Assembly (NCBI RefSeq): GCF_010667655.1
Contig: NZ_WHZU01000016.1
Span: 1-64,000, forward strand
Reading direction: 5' to 3'
Source of the DNA: Bifidobacterium saimiriisciurei
GTDB taxonomy: Bacteria; Actinomycetota; Actinomycetes; Actinomycetales; Bifidobacteriaceae
DNA length: 64,000 nucleotides
Below are positions 34,934 through 42,608 of this stretch, piece after piece. The translations under genes were made by a program, and so were the position numbers. Each line of letters opens with the position of its first letter. Within the stretch, counting starts at the first letter, position 1. The notes beneath the pieces are model-generated. The model did no database searches. It was not told the origin of the DNA and saw only the letters and a program-made list of their open reading frames with translations.

Positions 34934-35608
34934 ATGATTCTCCATAACGTATTGACCGAGCCCGAGGCGTTCGCGCCGTACGGCCGCGTGCTGCCCTCCG
35001 ACTACGACTTCTCCGCGGTCGTCGACGTGCTGAACGACCACACCGATGCGCCCGAAGACGGCGTCGTCTATGTACCGAGCCTCGACAAGCTCGAGGAACT
35101 GCCGGTCTTCGCCGACCTGCGCGACCGCATCTTCGGCGGCCTGACCATCCAGGCCGGATACTGCAACGGCACCAACACCACGCTCAACGCCCTCGAATGC
35201 CATCGCGGCATCGAAGTGCTCGTCGCCGCCGACGACATCGTGCTCATGCTCGGCAGGAAGCAGGACATCGTCATGAACGACGGCGACTACAGTCTCGACA
35301 CCGACACCATCGAAGCGTTCCTCGTGCCCGCCGGCACCGCCGTCCTTTACTACGAGACGACCATGCACTACGCGCCCGCCACCACCAAGGGCTCGTTCCG
35401 CACGGCCATCGTGCTCGTCAACGGTACCAACACCGAAAAGCCCGACATCCAGCCCGGCAACGAGGAGGACCGCATCCTGTGGGCGCGCAACAAGTGGCTG
35501 CTCGCGCACCCCGACTCGCCTGAGGCCGCCGAAGGCGCCTACGTCGGTCTCGTCGGCAGGAACCTCGATCTCAACGAGGACCTCGTCTACCCCGACGCCC
35601 AGTGGTGA
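34934..35608 (+). CDS. DUF4867 family protein (cupin-like, sugar-locus associated)
   Basis: 224 residues. It matches the DUF4867 pattern as I know it: YGRVLPSDYDFSAVVDVL near the start, GVVYVPSLDKLEELPV, GYCNGTNTTLNALECHRGIEV, VLMLGRKQDIV, and FLVPAGTAVLYYETTMHYAP. The glutamate and histidines in LECHRG and MHYAP are typical of cupin-like metal sites. The family is often found beside sugar isomerase or dehydrogenase genes, but no activity is established to my knowledge. It could act as an aldose/ketose isomerase or epimerase. It lies between the dehydrogenase and the sugar symporter. The start ATG at 34934 lacks a strong ribosome-binding site. Confidence 0.75.
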   Translation: MILHNVLTEPEAFAPYGRVLPSDYDFSAVVDVLNDHTDAPEDGVVYVPSLDKLEELPVFADLRDRIFGGLTIQAGYCNGTNTTLNALECHRGIEVLVAADDIVLMLGRKQDIVMNDGDYSLDTDTIEAFLVPAGTAVLYYETTMHYAPATTKGSFRTAIVLVNGTNTEKPDIQPGNEEDRILWARNKWLLAHPDSPEAAEGAYVGLVGRNLDLNEDLVYPDAQW

Positions 35609-35774
35609 CGGCGTCCGTCCGACGGGCGACCTTCCGATAACGGACTTCCGGCGAGACCCCGTGCCTTCGCCGGCGTACACTTACGGCCATGGGCGGCGCA
35701 GCCCATGGCCCCCGGCCCGCATTCAACGGCGAAATCGCGCGGCCCGACAATATCGTCCGACTCAACGAGGAATC

Positions 35775-37214
35775 ATGACTTCAGCAACACCCACGGCATC
35801 GCAATCCGTGTCATCGACGTCCGCAAAACCGCGGAACACCCGCAACTTCGTGTTCTATCTGCTTGGTCTCATCGGCCACGACGTCTTCTACTTCGGCTTC
35901 TCCCTCTATCTCATCAAATTCATCACCGGCCCGCTGTTCGACAGCGGAGACAAGGCCTACGACGACCGCATGGTCGCCCTCATCTCCGGCATCATCATCG
36001 TGGTGCGCATCGTCGAACTCGTGCTCGACCCGTTCCTCGGCACCCTCATCGACAACACCAAGACGCCCATCGGCAAGTTCAAGCCGTGGATCATCTTCGG
36101 CGGCGTCGTCGGCTCCGGCAGCTTCGTCATGCTGTTCACTTCGTTCGGCGGCGCGAACATCGACAACCCCATGCTGTACGTGGTGCTGTTCACCGTGTTC
36201 TTCCTCGTCATGGACTGCTCGTACTCGCTGTACGACATCTCCATGTGGTCGATGATCCCCGCCCTCTCCGACACCGCCGAAGGGCGCAGCATGGCCACAT
36301 CGGTCGGCCGACTCGGCGCCGGCCTCGGCCAGATGATCGTCACCGCCATGGTCATCCCCTCCGTGCTGCTCGGCGAGGGCATGTTCGGCAGCGAGCACAA
36401 CGGCTGGCTGTTCTTCTCCGTGCTCGTGTTCCTGTTCGTCATCTCGTCGGTGCTGCTCACCACGTTCGGCATCAAGGAGGTCGACTCCCCGCTGCGCGTG
36501 ACCGGCGAGAAGACGAAGTTCAAGGACGTGTTCCGCATCGTGTTCTCCAACGACCAGCTCGCCTGGCTTTCGCTCTCCAGCCTGTGCTACTACTTCGCGC
36601 TCGCGCTCACCGCCGCGCTCATGACCTACTACTTCCAGTACATCTACGGCGACGCCGCCAGCTATTCGATGATCTTCGGCCCGGCCACGCTCTCCGCCAT
36701 CGTGTCCATCGCGTTCTATCCGTCGCTGCTCAAACGCTTCGAACGCAAGCCGATCCTGTTCGCCGCCATGGGCGTGATGCTGCTCTCGTTCGTCGTGTTC
36801 TTCGTGGCGCCGGCGAGCATGGGCGTCGTCATCGTGGCATCGATACTGTTCCTGTTCCCGCAGCCCATCATCTGGGCGTCGCTCACGCTCGCCCTCACCG
36901 ACACCATCGAATACGGGCAGTGGAAGACCGGCAAGCGGCACGAAAGCCTCACGCTTGCGCTGCGGCCCATGCTCGACAAGTTCTCCGGCGCGCTGTCCAA
37001 CGGCATCGTAGGTCTCGTCGCCATCGCCTGCGGCATGACCGGTTCGGCCACGTTCGCCGACATCACCGCCGGCGGGCGGCTGCTGTTCAAGGCGGTGATG
37101 TGCGGGGTGCCGGTGGCGTTGGTGCTGCTCAGCATGCTGATCTACCAGCTGAAGTTCAGGATCACCGTGAAGTATCACGAGGAGATCGTGCGCAAGCTCA
37201 CCGAAGCGGCGTAG
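35775..37214 (+). CDS. GPH-family sugar:cation symporter (MFS)
   Basis: 479 residues with 12 predicted membrane helices. Hallmarks of the glycoside-pentoside-hexuronide family: GHDVFYFGFSLYLIKFIT in helix 1, DPFLGTLIDNTKTPIGKFKPWI (the D-P-x-x-G-x-x-x-D-x-T-x-x-x-G-x-x-R/K-P motif), and ALTDTIEYGQWKTGKRHES in the later loop. It imports a sugar or glycoside with Na+ or H+. CGAGGAA lies before the ATG. It is the transporter of the cassette and its closest link to substrate: a monosaccharide, polyol or glycoside. Confidence 0.88.
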   Translation: MTSATPTASQSVSSTSAKPRNTRNFVFYLLGLIGHDVFYFGFSLYLIKFITGPLFDSGDKAYDDRMVALISGIIIVVRIVELVLDPFLGTLIDNTKTPIGKFKPWIIFGGVVGSGSFVMLFTSFGGANIDNPMLYVVLFTVFFLVMDCSYSLYDISMWSMIPALSDTAEGRSMATSVGRLGAGLGQMIVTAMVIPSVLLGEGMFGSEHNGWLFFSVLVFLFVISSVLLTTFGIKEVDSPLRVTGEKTKFKDVFRIVFSNDQLAWLSLSSLCYYFALALTAALMTYYFQYIYGDAASYSMIFGPATLSAIVSIAFYPSLLKRFERKPILFAAMGVMLLSFVVFFVAPASMGVVIVASILFLFPQPIIWASLTLALTDTIEYGQWKTGKRHESLTLALRPMLDKFSGALSNGIVGLVAIACGMTGSATFADITAGGRLLFKAVMCGVPVALVLLSMLIYQLKFRITVKYHEEIVRKLTEAA

Positions 37215-37278
37215 CGGGTGTGGCCGGGCGCTGGCTTGGGTCGGCGCCCCGGTGGCCCTGCCTCCGGGTGCATTGTGC

Positions 37279-37316
37279 GGGCGGCTTCCCTCGGAATCGA
37301 GAGAGGCCGCCCTTTT
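37279..37316. terminator. Terminator between the GPH symporter and the AraC gene
   Basis: GGGCGGCTTCCCTC pairs with GAGAGGCCGCCC (one bulge) and is followed by TTTT. It ends the dehydrogenase-DUF4867-symporter operon and can serve the convergent AraC gene too. Confidence 0.75.
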
Positions 37317-37405
37317 GTTGATTCCTCGCCGTCTCCTTCGCTGATCGGGAGGAATCGCGGCTGGCGTTGTCGATGGATGGCTTGCCGGCTTTTCCGCCGG
37401 CGCGA

Positions 37406-37897
37406 TCATGGGCGTTGTCCTCGCCGCCACTGCGCCGGCGTGGTGTTGTGTGCGGCGCGGAAGCGCCGGGTGAACACGTCGGCGCTCGTGTATCCGCATC
37501 GCCTGGCCACCCGCGCGATGCTCAGGTTGGATTCGGCCAGCATGGCCGTGGCCCTCTCGATGCGCATGGCGTCGATGTACGCCTTCGCGGTCATGCCGAC
37601 GCAGGCGTGGAACGTGCGGGAAAGATGGCTGCGATCGACGTTCACCGCTCGGGCCACCGACGCCACGTCGATGGGCGAGCAGATGTTCCGGTCGATGTAT
37701 GCCAGCGCATGATGCACGAGCTCGTCGCAGGGCGACATGTAGGCGGCCGGGTGTCCGGCGTGCTCGCGCTCGTCGGCTTTGGGCGTGCCGGTTTCGACGC
37801 CGACGCTGATCTGATGCTCGCTACCGCCGTCGGCGTCGGTTCTGATTGAAATGATGTTGCCGGCTTCCTTGCCGTGTGCCGTTGTCATGTGCGTCAT
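37406..37897 (-). CDS. Short AraC-family transcriptional regulator
   Basis: 163 residues. The C-terminal 105 form a full AraC/XylS DNA-binding domain: YIDRNICSPIDVASVARAVNVDRSHLSRTFHACVGMTAKAYIDAMRIERATAMLAESNLSIARVARRCGYTSADVFTRRFR, both helix-turn-helix units. The sugar-binding N-terminal cupin domain that most AraC proteins have is missing, leaving about 55 hydrophilic residues. It may therefore respond to protein partners or level alone, or be a truncated relic. M1 or M4 could be the start. It lies convergent to the symporter gene in the cassette. Confidence 0.82.
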   Translation of the reverse strand: MTHMTTAHGKEAGNIISIRTDADGGSEHQISVGVETGTPKADEREHAGHPAAYMSPCDELVHHALAYIDRNICSPIDVASVARAVNVDRSHLSRTFHACVGMTAKAYIDAMRIERATAMLAESNLSIARVARRCGYTSADVFTRRFRAAHNTTPAQWRRGQRP

Positions 37898-37976
37898 CGC
37901 GCATCACCGCCGTTCGAATGTGATCGGTGCGGAAGGCGAATCGCTGTATACGGCGATTTGCCTGACCGTTGCATTT

Positions 37977-38011
37977 ATTTTAAAATAACTTTAAAAAGTA
38001 GCTTTAAAAAG
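37977..38011 (+). promoter_or_regulatory. Array of AT-rich palindromes upstream of the ROK gene
   Basis: ATTTTAAAAT (37977), ACTTTAAAAAGT (37988) and GCTTTAAAAAG (38001) stand in a row, 11-13 bases apart, about one helix turn. They are likely autoregulatory operators. A similar CTTTTAAAAG precedes the dehydrogenase gene. Confidence 0.55.
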
Positions 38012-38057
38012 AGTATCACGTATTGTCATACCGCGCGACCGGCGTTTTCCGGTCCCG

Positions 38058-38063
38058 TACAAT
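38058..38063 (+). promoter_or_regulatory. -10 box of the ROK gene
   Basis: TACAAT lies 32 bases before the start codon and about 47 bases after the palindrome array. Confidence 0.5.
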
Positions 38064-38095
38064 GAAGTGGCAGTACCGACGAAGGAGCGTTTGGC

Positions 38096-39322
38096 ATGAA
38101 TATGCGATCAACGGCGACGGCGACGTTGGACGAATCGACGCCGGGGAGAACGGCATCGGGGAAGACAACCACGAAACTCGCCAAGCGCCGGATGATTCTC
38201 GACTACATGTACACCCACAAGAAGGGCTCGCGGCAGGACATCGCCGCCGCCGTGCCGTGCAGCCTGCCGATCATCGCGCAGAACCTTGCCGTTCTGGAGG
38301 ACGAGGGACTGATTCGCCGTACCGGCTTCCTGACCTCGACCGGCGGCCGCAAGCCGCAGAACTACGCGTTCGTGCCACGAGCCCGGATGGGCGTCGGCGT
38401 CTCGATATTCGCCGACGGCATGGATGTCTGCGCGGTCGATCTCGATGGGCGCCGTCTTGACTCCTCGCATATCGACCTGACCTATGAGAACACCGACACG
38501 TTCTACGACAACGCCTGCACGGCGATTCTGCGGTTCGTCACCGATGTGGTGGACCGTGAGGGCATCGATCCGCGAGGCATCCTCGGCATCGCGTTCTCGG
38601 TGCAGGGACGCGTCTCTCCGGACGGCGACCAGATCACGTTCGGGGGAATCCTCGGCAATACGGGGCTTTCCGTCCGGCCGTTCGCCGAACGGCTGGATTT
38701 CCCCTGCCAGTTCATCCACGACTCCTATTCGGCGGCGACCGCGGAGGTGTGGTTCGACCCGAGCATCGAGGACGCGTTCTGCCTGTACCTCAACGAGCAC
38801 GTCGGCAGCGCGGTGATCATGGACGGCCGGGTGCGGCAGGGCGCCGACCTGCGTACCGGGAACTGCGAGCATATGACGCTTATGCCCGGCGGCCGTACCT
38901 GCTACTGTGGCCGGCGCGGATGCATGGACGCCTACTGCTCCCGTGCGGCGCTGCTGGGGGAGGAAGGCGGAGCCGGCCGCGCCCCGAGCGTCGAGGAGTT
39001 CTTCCGCCGGCTGCGCGCCGGCGACGAATCGTGCGTGAAGGCGTTCGACGACTATATGGGCGCATTGGCGCAGGCGATCGCCAACATGCGGTCGGTGTTA
39101 AGCGTGGATGTGATTCTCGGCGGCGACATCGCCCGGTTCCTCACCGATGCCGAGCTCGCGGGCCTGACGCGGCGTGTGCAGGGGCTTGACCCGTTCCCGA
39201 CGAGCACCGTCCGACTGCGCAGAAGCGTGGCGCAGACGGACGGCGTCGCCGGACAAAGCACGCTGGGTGCCGCCCTCCATTACGTGCGCAGGTTCGTGGA
39301 CGAATCCACCGGGCGGGCATAG
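38096..39322 (+). CDS. ROK-family transcriptional regulator
   Basis: 408 residues. An N-terminal winged helix occupies about 20-90 (KRRMILDYMYTHKKGSRQDIAAAVPCSLPIIAQNLAVLEDEGLIRR). The ROK sugar-kinase-like fold follows, with GIAFSVQGRVSPDG, the zinc-binding CYCGRRGCMDAYCS (about 267) and VILGGDIARF. The family binds a sugar or sugar phosphate and releases DNA. The start has GAAGGAG eight bases upstream. By location it is the best candidate regulator of the dehydrogenase-symporter operon. The cassette's right palindromic unit begins four bases past its stop codon. Confidence 0.88.
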   Translation: MNMRSTATATLDESTPGRTASGKTTTKLAKRRMILDYMYTHKKGSRQDIAAAVPCSLPIIAQNLAVLEDEGLIRRTGFLTSTGGRKPQNYAFVPRARMGVGVSIFADGMDVCAVDLDGRRLDSSHIDLTYENTDTFYDNACTAILRFVTDVVDREGIDPRGILGIAFSVQGRVSPDGDQITFGGILGNTGLSVRPFAERLDFPCQFIHDSYSAATAEVWFDPSIEDAFCLYLNEHVGSAVIMDGRVRQGADLRTGNCEHMTLMPGGRTCYCGRRGCMDAYCSRAALLGEEGGAGRAPSVEEFFRRLRAGDESCVKAFDDYMGALAQAIANMRSVLSVDVILGGDIARFLTDAELAGLTRRVQGLDPFPTSTVRLRRSVAQTDGVAGQSTLGAALHYVRRFVDESTGRA

Positions 39323-39325
39323 TCG

Positions 39326-39391
39326 GTTCACGAATCGGCAGATACGCGGTACATCAACGCTCGCATTGTCCGTATCCACCGATTCGTGAAC
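39326..39391. repeat. Palindromic unit at the right edge of the catabolic cassette
   Basis: GTTCACGAATCGGCAGATACG at 39326 and its near-inverse ending at 39391 (CCACCGATTCGTGAAC) form a 66-bp palindromic unit that ends two bases before the rimM stop codon. It is related to the unit at 33429-33493. It could also serve as the rimM transcript end. Confidence 0.78.
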
Positions 39392-39393
39392 TA

Positions 39394-39984
39394 TCACCGG
39401 TCCTGAAGGAGTCCGTTCGGGGGAGTGAGGACGAGATACCCCTCGTCGGGATCGACCTCGGGGACGATCTCCTCGACGAAGGGGACCAGTGACTCCGCGC
39501 CGCTCGGCTCGGTGACGGTGAGCAGCCACTGCGCGGGGGATTCCATCACATCGGTGACCTTGCCGGCGACCGCATATGCGGCGTCGGAGTCGGCGGCGGC
39601 AGAGCCGTCGCCCTCATAGATGCGTGCCTCGAGGCCGATGAGCTCCTCGGCATAGAAGCCGTCGTCCCCATCATCGTCCTCGTCATCGGAATACGTGGGC
39701 TCCACATAGAGCATCGTGCCGTTCAACGCCTCCGACGCATTGCGGTCGGTCACGCCCTTGAACAGCACGATCCAACGTTCCTTGAACTTTCGCGACCGTA
39801 CGACCTCGAATTCGCGGCCGTCCTCGGTCAACAGCACGGAGCCGGGCGCGAAACGCTCCTCCGGCTCGTCGGTGAAGGCGCGAACGTTGACCTCGCCCTT
39901 CAGGCCCTGGGCCCTGCCAATACGACAGACCCTCAGCAGCTCGCGCTGCTGAGGGTCTGCATTATGCTTTTCTGCCATCGTCAT
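39394..39984 (-). CDS. rimM: Ribosome maturation factor RimM
   Basis: 196 residues. RimM helps assemble the 30S head around S19. LLRVCRIGRAQGLKGEVNVRAFTDEPEERFAPG is the N-terminal beta barrel with the conserved GxxxGLKGEV, and VKDVMESPAQWLLTV with PFVEEIVPEVD, IVLTPPNGL-like end, is the PRC-barrel. An acidic Asp/Glu stretch (SDDEDDDGDDG) is inserted near residue 95, as in several actinobacterial RimM proteins. It is third in rpsP-khpA-rimM, on the minus strand. M1 or M3 may be the true start. Confidence 0.92.
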   Translation of the reverse strand: MTMAEKHNADPQQRELLRVCRIGRAQGLKGEVNVRAFTDEPEERFAPGSVLLTEDGREFEVVRSRKFKERWIVLFKGVTDRNASEALNGTMLYVEPTYSDDEDDDGDDGFYAEELIGLEARIYEGDGSAAADSDAAYAVAGKVTDVMESPAQWLLTVTEPSGAESLVPFVEEIVPEVDPDEGYLVLTPPNGLLQDR

Positions 39985-40056
39985 TGTCTTGACTTTAGTA
40001 GGTAATCAAGACGTGCCGATCGCGCCGAAGCCTCGCGGGCATTGCCCGAGAACGAT

Positions 40057-40287
40057 TCAGCGCACATCCATGATGTCGACGCGGACCTTGTGGTCGGCCA
40101 GCGCCTGCACCACGGTGCGAATGGCGTTGGCGGTGCGTCCGCCACGGCCGATGACGCGACCGATGTCCTCCGGGTTCACCCGCACGCGAAGCAGTTCGCC
40201 GCGGTTGTTCTCGTGGGACTTCACGGAAACGTCGTCCGGGAAATCAACGATGTTCTTGATCAGGTGTTCGACGGCTTCGGCAAGCAT
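40057..40287 (-). CDS. khpA: KH-domain RNA-binding protein KhpA
   Basis: 76 residues. A single KH domain with the GxxG loop IGRGGRT in PEDIGRVIGRGGRTANAIRTVVQ. These small proteins bind RNA, often with KhpB/Jag, in growth and cell-division control. It lies two bases after rpsP and before rimM, the conserved actinobacterial and firmicute order. Confidence 0.93.
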   Translation of the reverse strand: MLAEAVEHLIKNIVDFPDDVSVKSHENNRGELLRVRVNPEDIGRVIGRGGRTANAIRTVVQALADHKVRVDIMDVR

Positions 40288-40289
40288 GA

Positions 40290-40757
40290 TTACTCAGCCT
40301 TCTCCTCGGCGGCCTCTTCGGCCGGGGCTTCGGCCTCAGCAGCCGCAGCGGCTTCTTCGGCTTCCTTCTCAGCCTTGGCCTTGGCCTCGGCTTCGGCCTT
40401 GGCGGCCTTGAGCTTCTGGGCCTCGTCGGCGGCGGCGGCCACGCGGGCTTCCGCATCCGGGCCTTCGGCGGCGACCTTCAGGGTGCCTTCGGCACCGGGC
40501 AGGCCCTTGAACTTCTGCCAGTCACCGGTGATGTTCAGCAGCTTGAAGACGGCCTCGGTCGGCTGGGCGCCGACACCGAGCCAGTACTGAGCGCGGTCAG
40601 ACTTGATCTGGATGAGCGAGGGCTGCTTGTTGGGATCGTAGGTACCGATCTCCTCGATGGTCTTGCCGTTACGGGCCTTGCGGGAATCCATAACGACGAC
40701 ACGGTAGAAGGCGTAGTGCTTCTTGCCCAGGCGCTTCAGACGAATCTTGGTTGCCAA
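40290..40757 (-). CDS. rpsP: 30S ribosomal protein S16
   Basis: 155 residues. The N-terminal 80 form the normal S16 core: [42 protein letters not shown], then [19 protein letters not shown]. The C-terminal 75 residues are an Ala/Glu/Lys-rich extension (repeated AEAEA and KAEKEAEE units), as seen in other actinobacterial S16 proteins. GGAGAG lies seven bases upstream. It is the first gene of its operon. Confidence 0.95.
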   Translation of the reverse strand: MATKIRLKRLGKKHYAFYRVVVMDSRKARNGKTIEEIGTYDPNKQPSLIQIKSDRAQYWLGVGAQPTEAVFKLLNITGDWQKFKGLPGAEGTLKVAAEGPDAEARVAAAADEAQKLKAAKAEAEAKAKAEKEAEEAAAAAEAEAPAEEAAEEKAE

Positions 40758-40885
40758 AACGGCTCTCCTTATGTATTAGGGGTGTGCATCTTCGGTTTCA
40801 ACGTGGGGTGTTCAAACCGAGACCCACGTGTTCCTCATAGGCAATGGAGTTAGAGGGCGCCACTGCTTACGAATAACAACTAAAT

Positions 40886-40891
40886 AGTATA
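40886..40891 (-). promoter_or_regulatory. -10 box of the rpsP operon
   Basis: On the minus strand this reads TATACT, about 130 bases before the rpsP start, in the AT-rich part of the 362-bp gap 40758-41119. A small hairpin with CCCGAAATCGGG follows on the plus strand at about 40914-40925. No gene is seen in the gap. Confidence 0.45.
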
Positions 40892-41119
40892 ACCATATTT
40901 TCCCGAGGAAAAGCCCGAAATCGGGATAATTTTGGGGATTTCCGCGACGTCGACTTTCAGATGATTCAAACGCCGTGCGAAAAGACGGCGGGAGAGCGGG
41001 ACGGCCGCCCGTCGATGCCGCCGCGAACCGGGCGGGCGATCGGCTCGGTTCGCGGCGGCGGGGTCGGCGGGAGGCCGTTGGGTGGGGCGTTGCGGTTCCG
41101 TCTGATGCGCGGGCCTGGC

Positions 41120-42478
41120 TCAGGCGGCCTTGGTGGTCGCGATGCCGGTGGTGGCGGTGACCTCTTCGAGCGTCTGCTCCAGCGCGTCGAGGAACCACTC
41201 GAAGTCCTCGTTGGTGGTGGCCACGTTGGGGTACACGCGCAGGATGGTGTCGTTGTTGGTGGAGGTCATGGTGTGCACCAGGTGCTTCTGGGCCAGGATC
41301 GTGCCGACGCGCGGCGCGTAGCCGACGCCGTCCTTGTCGGCTCCGAACTTGAGGCCGATCATGTAGCCGCGGCCGCGCACTTCTTCCAGCACGTCGGGGA
41401 AGCGGTCGCGGATCTTGTTCAGACCGGCGAAGATCACCTTGGAGCCGGCGCGCACCTTGGCGGGCACGTCGTTCTCGATCATGTACTGCAGGGAGAGCAG
41501 CGCCACGCAGGCGGAGATGTTGTTGTCCTGGTAGGTGGCGGTGTGCATCATGGCGCTTTCCTCGGAGCCGTAGGCGGCCATGTACAGCTCCTCCTTGGCC
41601 TGCAGGCCGGAGACGGGCAGCACGCCGTCGGAGATCGCCTTGGCGAAGGTGAAGGCGTCGGGCACGAGGTCCTTGTAGTACTTGTGCGCCCAGATGTAGC
41701 CGGTGCGGCAGGAGCCGGCCTGCACCTCGTCGAGCACCATGTAGGTGCCGTACTTGTCGCACAGCTCGCGCACCTTGTAGAAGTAGTCGTCCGGCGGCAC
41801 CACCACGCCGCCCTCGCCCTGGATCGGCTCGGCGATGAACATGATGACGTCGCCCTTGCTCAGCTCGGCCTCGAGCGCGTCGGCGTCGCCGTACGGCACG
41901 TAGGTGTGGCCCGGCATCGGGGCCTGCCAGCGGCGCCAGGTGTCCTTGCCGCCGGCGTTCACCGCGCCGAGGGTCTTGCCGTGGAAGGCGTTGAGCGTGG
42001 AGACCACGCGGGTCTTGCCCTTCTTGGTGCGGCCCGCGGCGATGCGGCACATCTTCAGCGCCGCCTCCACGGCCTCGGCGCCGCCTCCGCCGTTGGTCAT
42101 GGTGCGGGTGAGCTCCGGGGTGATCTGCGCCATGTTGTTCGCGAACGCCGCGGTCACGGGCTTCAGGGCCATCGGGTCCATGCTCAGCGGATGGGTGTCG
42201 AGGAAGCGCTTGACGCCGTTGACGATGAACGGGTTGTTGTGGCCCAGCAGGTACACGCCGACGTCGCCGATGAAGTCGAGGCGCTTGTTGCCGTCGGCAT
42301 CCCAGATATGGCAGCCTTCGGCGCGTTTGATGTCGAAGGTGAGGCCGGCGGCGAGGCCCATCTGCGTGCGGAACTTGTTCATATGGGCGAGCTGGAGCTC
42401 GCGGACCTTCTCCTCGCTGAGGTCGAGCGCCTCGCCGAGCGTGATGAAGTTGGGGTAGACGTCCTTGACGTTGGTCAT
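41120..42478 (-). CDS. Class III (PLP-dependent) aminotransferase
   Basis: 452 residues. Fold type I, class III: GHNNPFIVNGVKRFLDT near the start, NGGGGAEAVEAALKMCRIA (the phosphate-binding SGAEAVE segment), FHGKTLGAV, AEPIQGEGGVVVPPDDYF, LDEVQAGSCRTG (Asp contacting the PLP nitrogen) and FAKAISDGVLPVSGL with the Schiff-base lysine. This class includes putrescine, ornithine, GABA and 4-aminobutyrate-type transaminases that act on distal amines. The neighbouring APC permease supports an imported amine or amino acid as substrate. The exact one cannot be set from sequence. The start is followed by a normal N-terminus; AGGCACC lies upstream. Confidence 0.87.
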   Translation of the reverse strand: MTNVKDVYPNFITLGEALDLSEEKVRELQLAHMNKFRTQMGLAAGLTFDIKRAEGCHIWDADGNKRLDFIGDVGVYLLGHNNPFIVNGVKRFLDTHPLSMDPMALKPVTAAFANNMAQITPELTRTMTNGGGGAEAVEAALKMCRIAAGRTKKGKTRVVSTLNAFHGKTLGAVNAGGKDTWRRWQAPMPGHTYVPYGDADALEAELSKGDVIMFIAEPIQGEGGVVVPPDDYFYKVRELCDKYGTYMVLDEVQAGSCRTGYIWAHKYYKDLVPDAFTFAKAISDGVLPVSGLQAKEELYMAAYGSEESAMMHTATYQDNNISACVALLSLQYMIENDVPAKVRAGSKVIFAGLNKIRDRFPDVLEEVRGRGYMIGLKFGADKDGVGYAPRVGTILAQKHLVHTMTSTNNDTILRVYPNVATTNEDFEWFLDALEQTLEEVTATTGIATTKAA

Positions 42479-42608
42479 GATGGTGCCTTTCTGATTGGTG
42501 ATGATTGATGATGCGATGGTCGGGTTGGCGATTGTCGGGTGGTCGGCGATCGATGATCGATGATGTCGGGACCGGGACGGCCGCAGGGGCGGCGCCCTCA
42601 GTCGCCGT

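Noticed and set aside
39394..40757. The long Ala/Glu tail of S16 and the acidic insert of RimM as signs of frameshift
   Set aside because: Both are known in actinobacterial versions of these proteins and the frames are intact.
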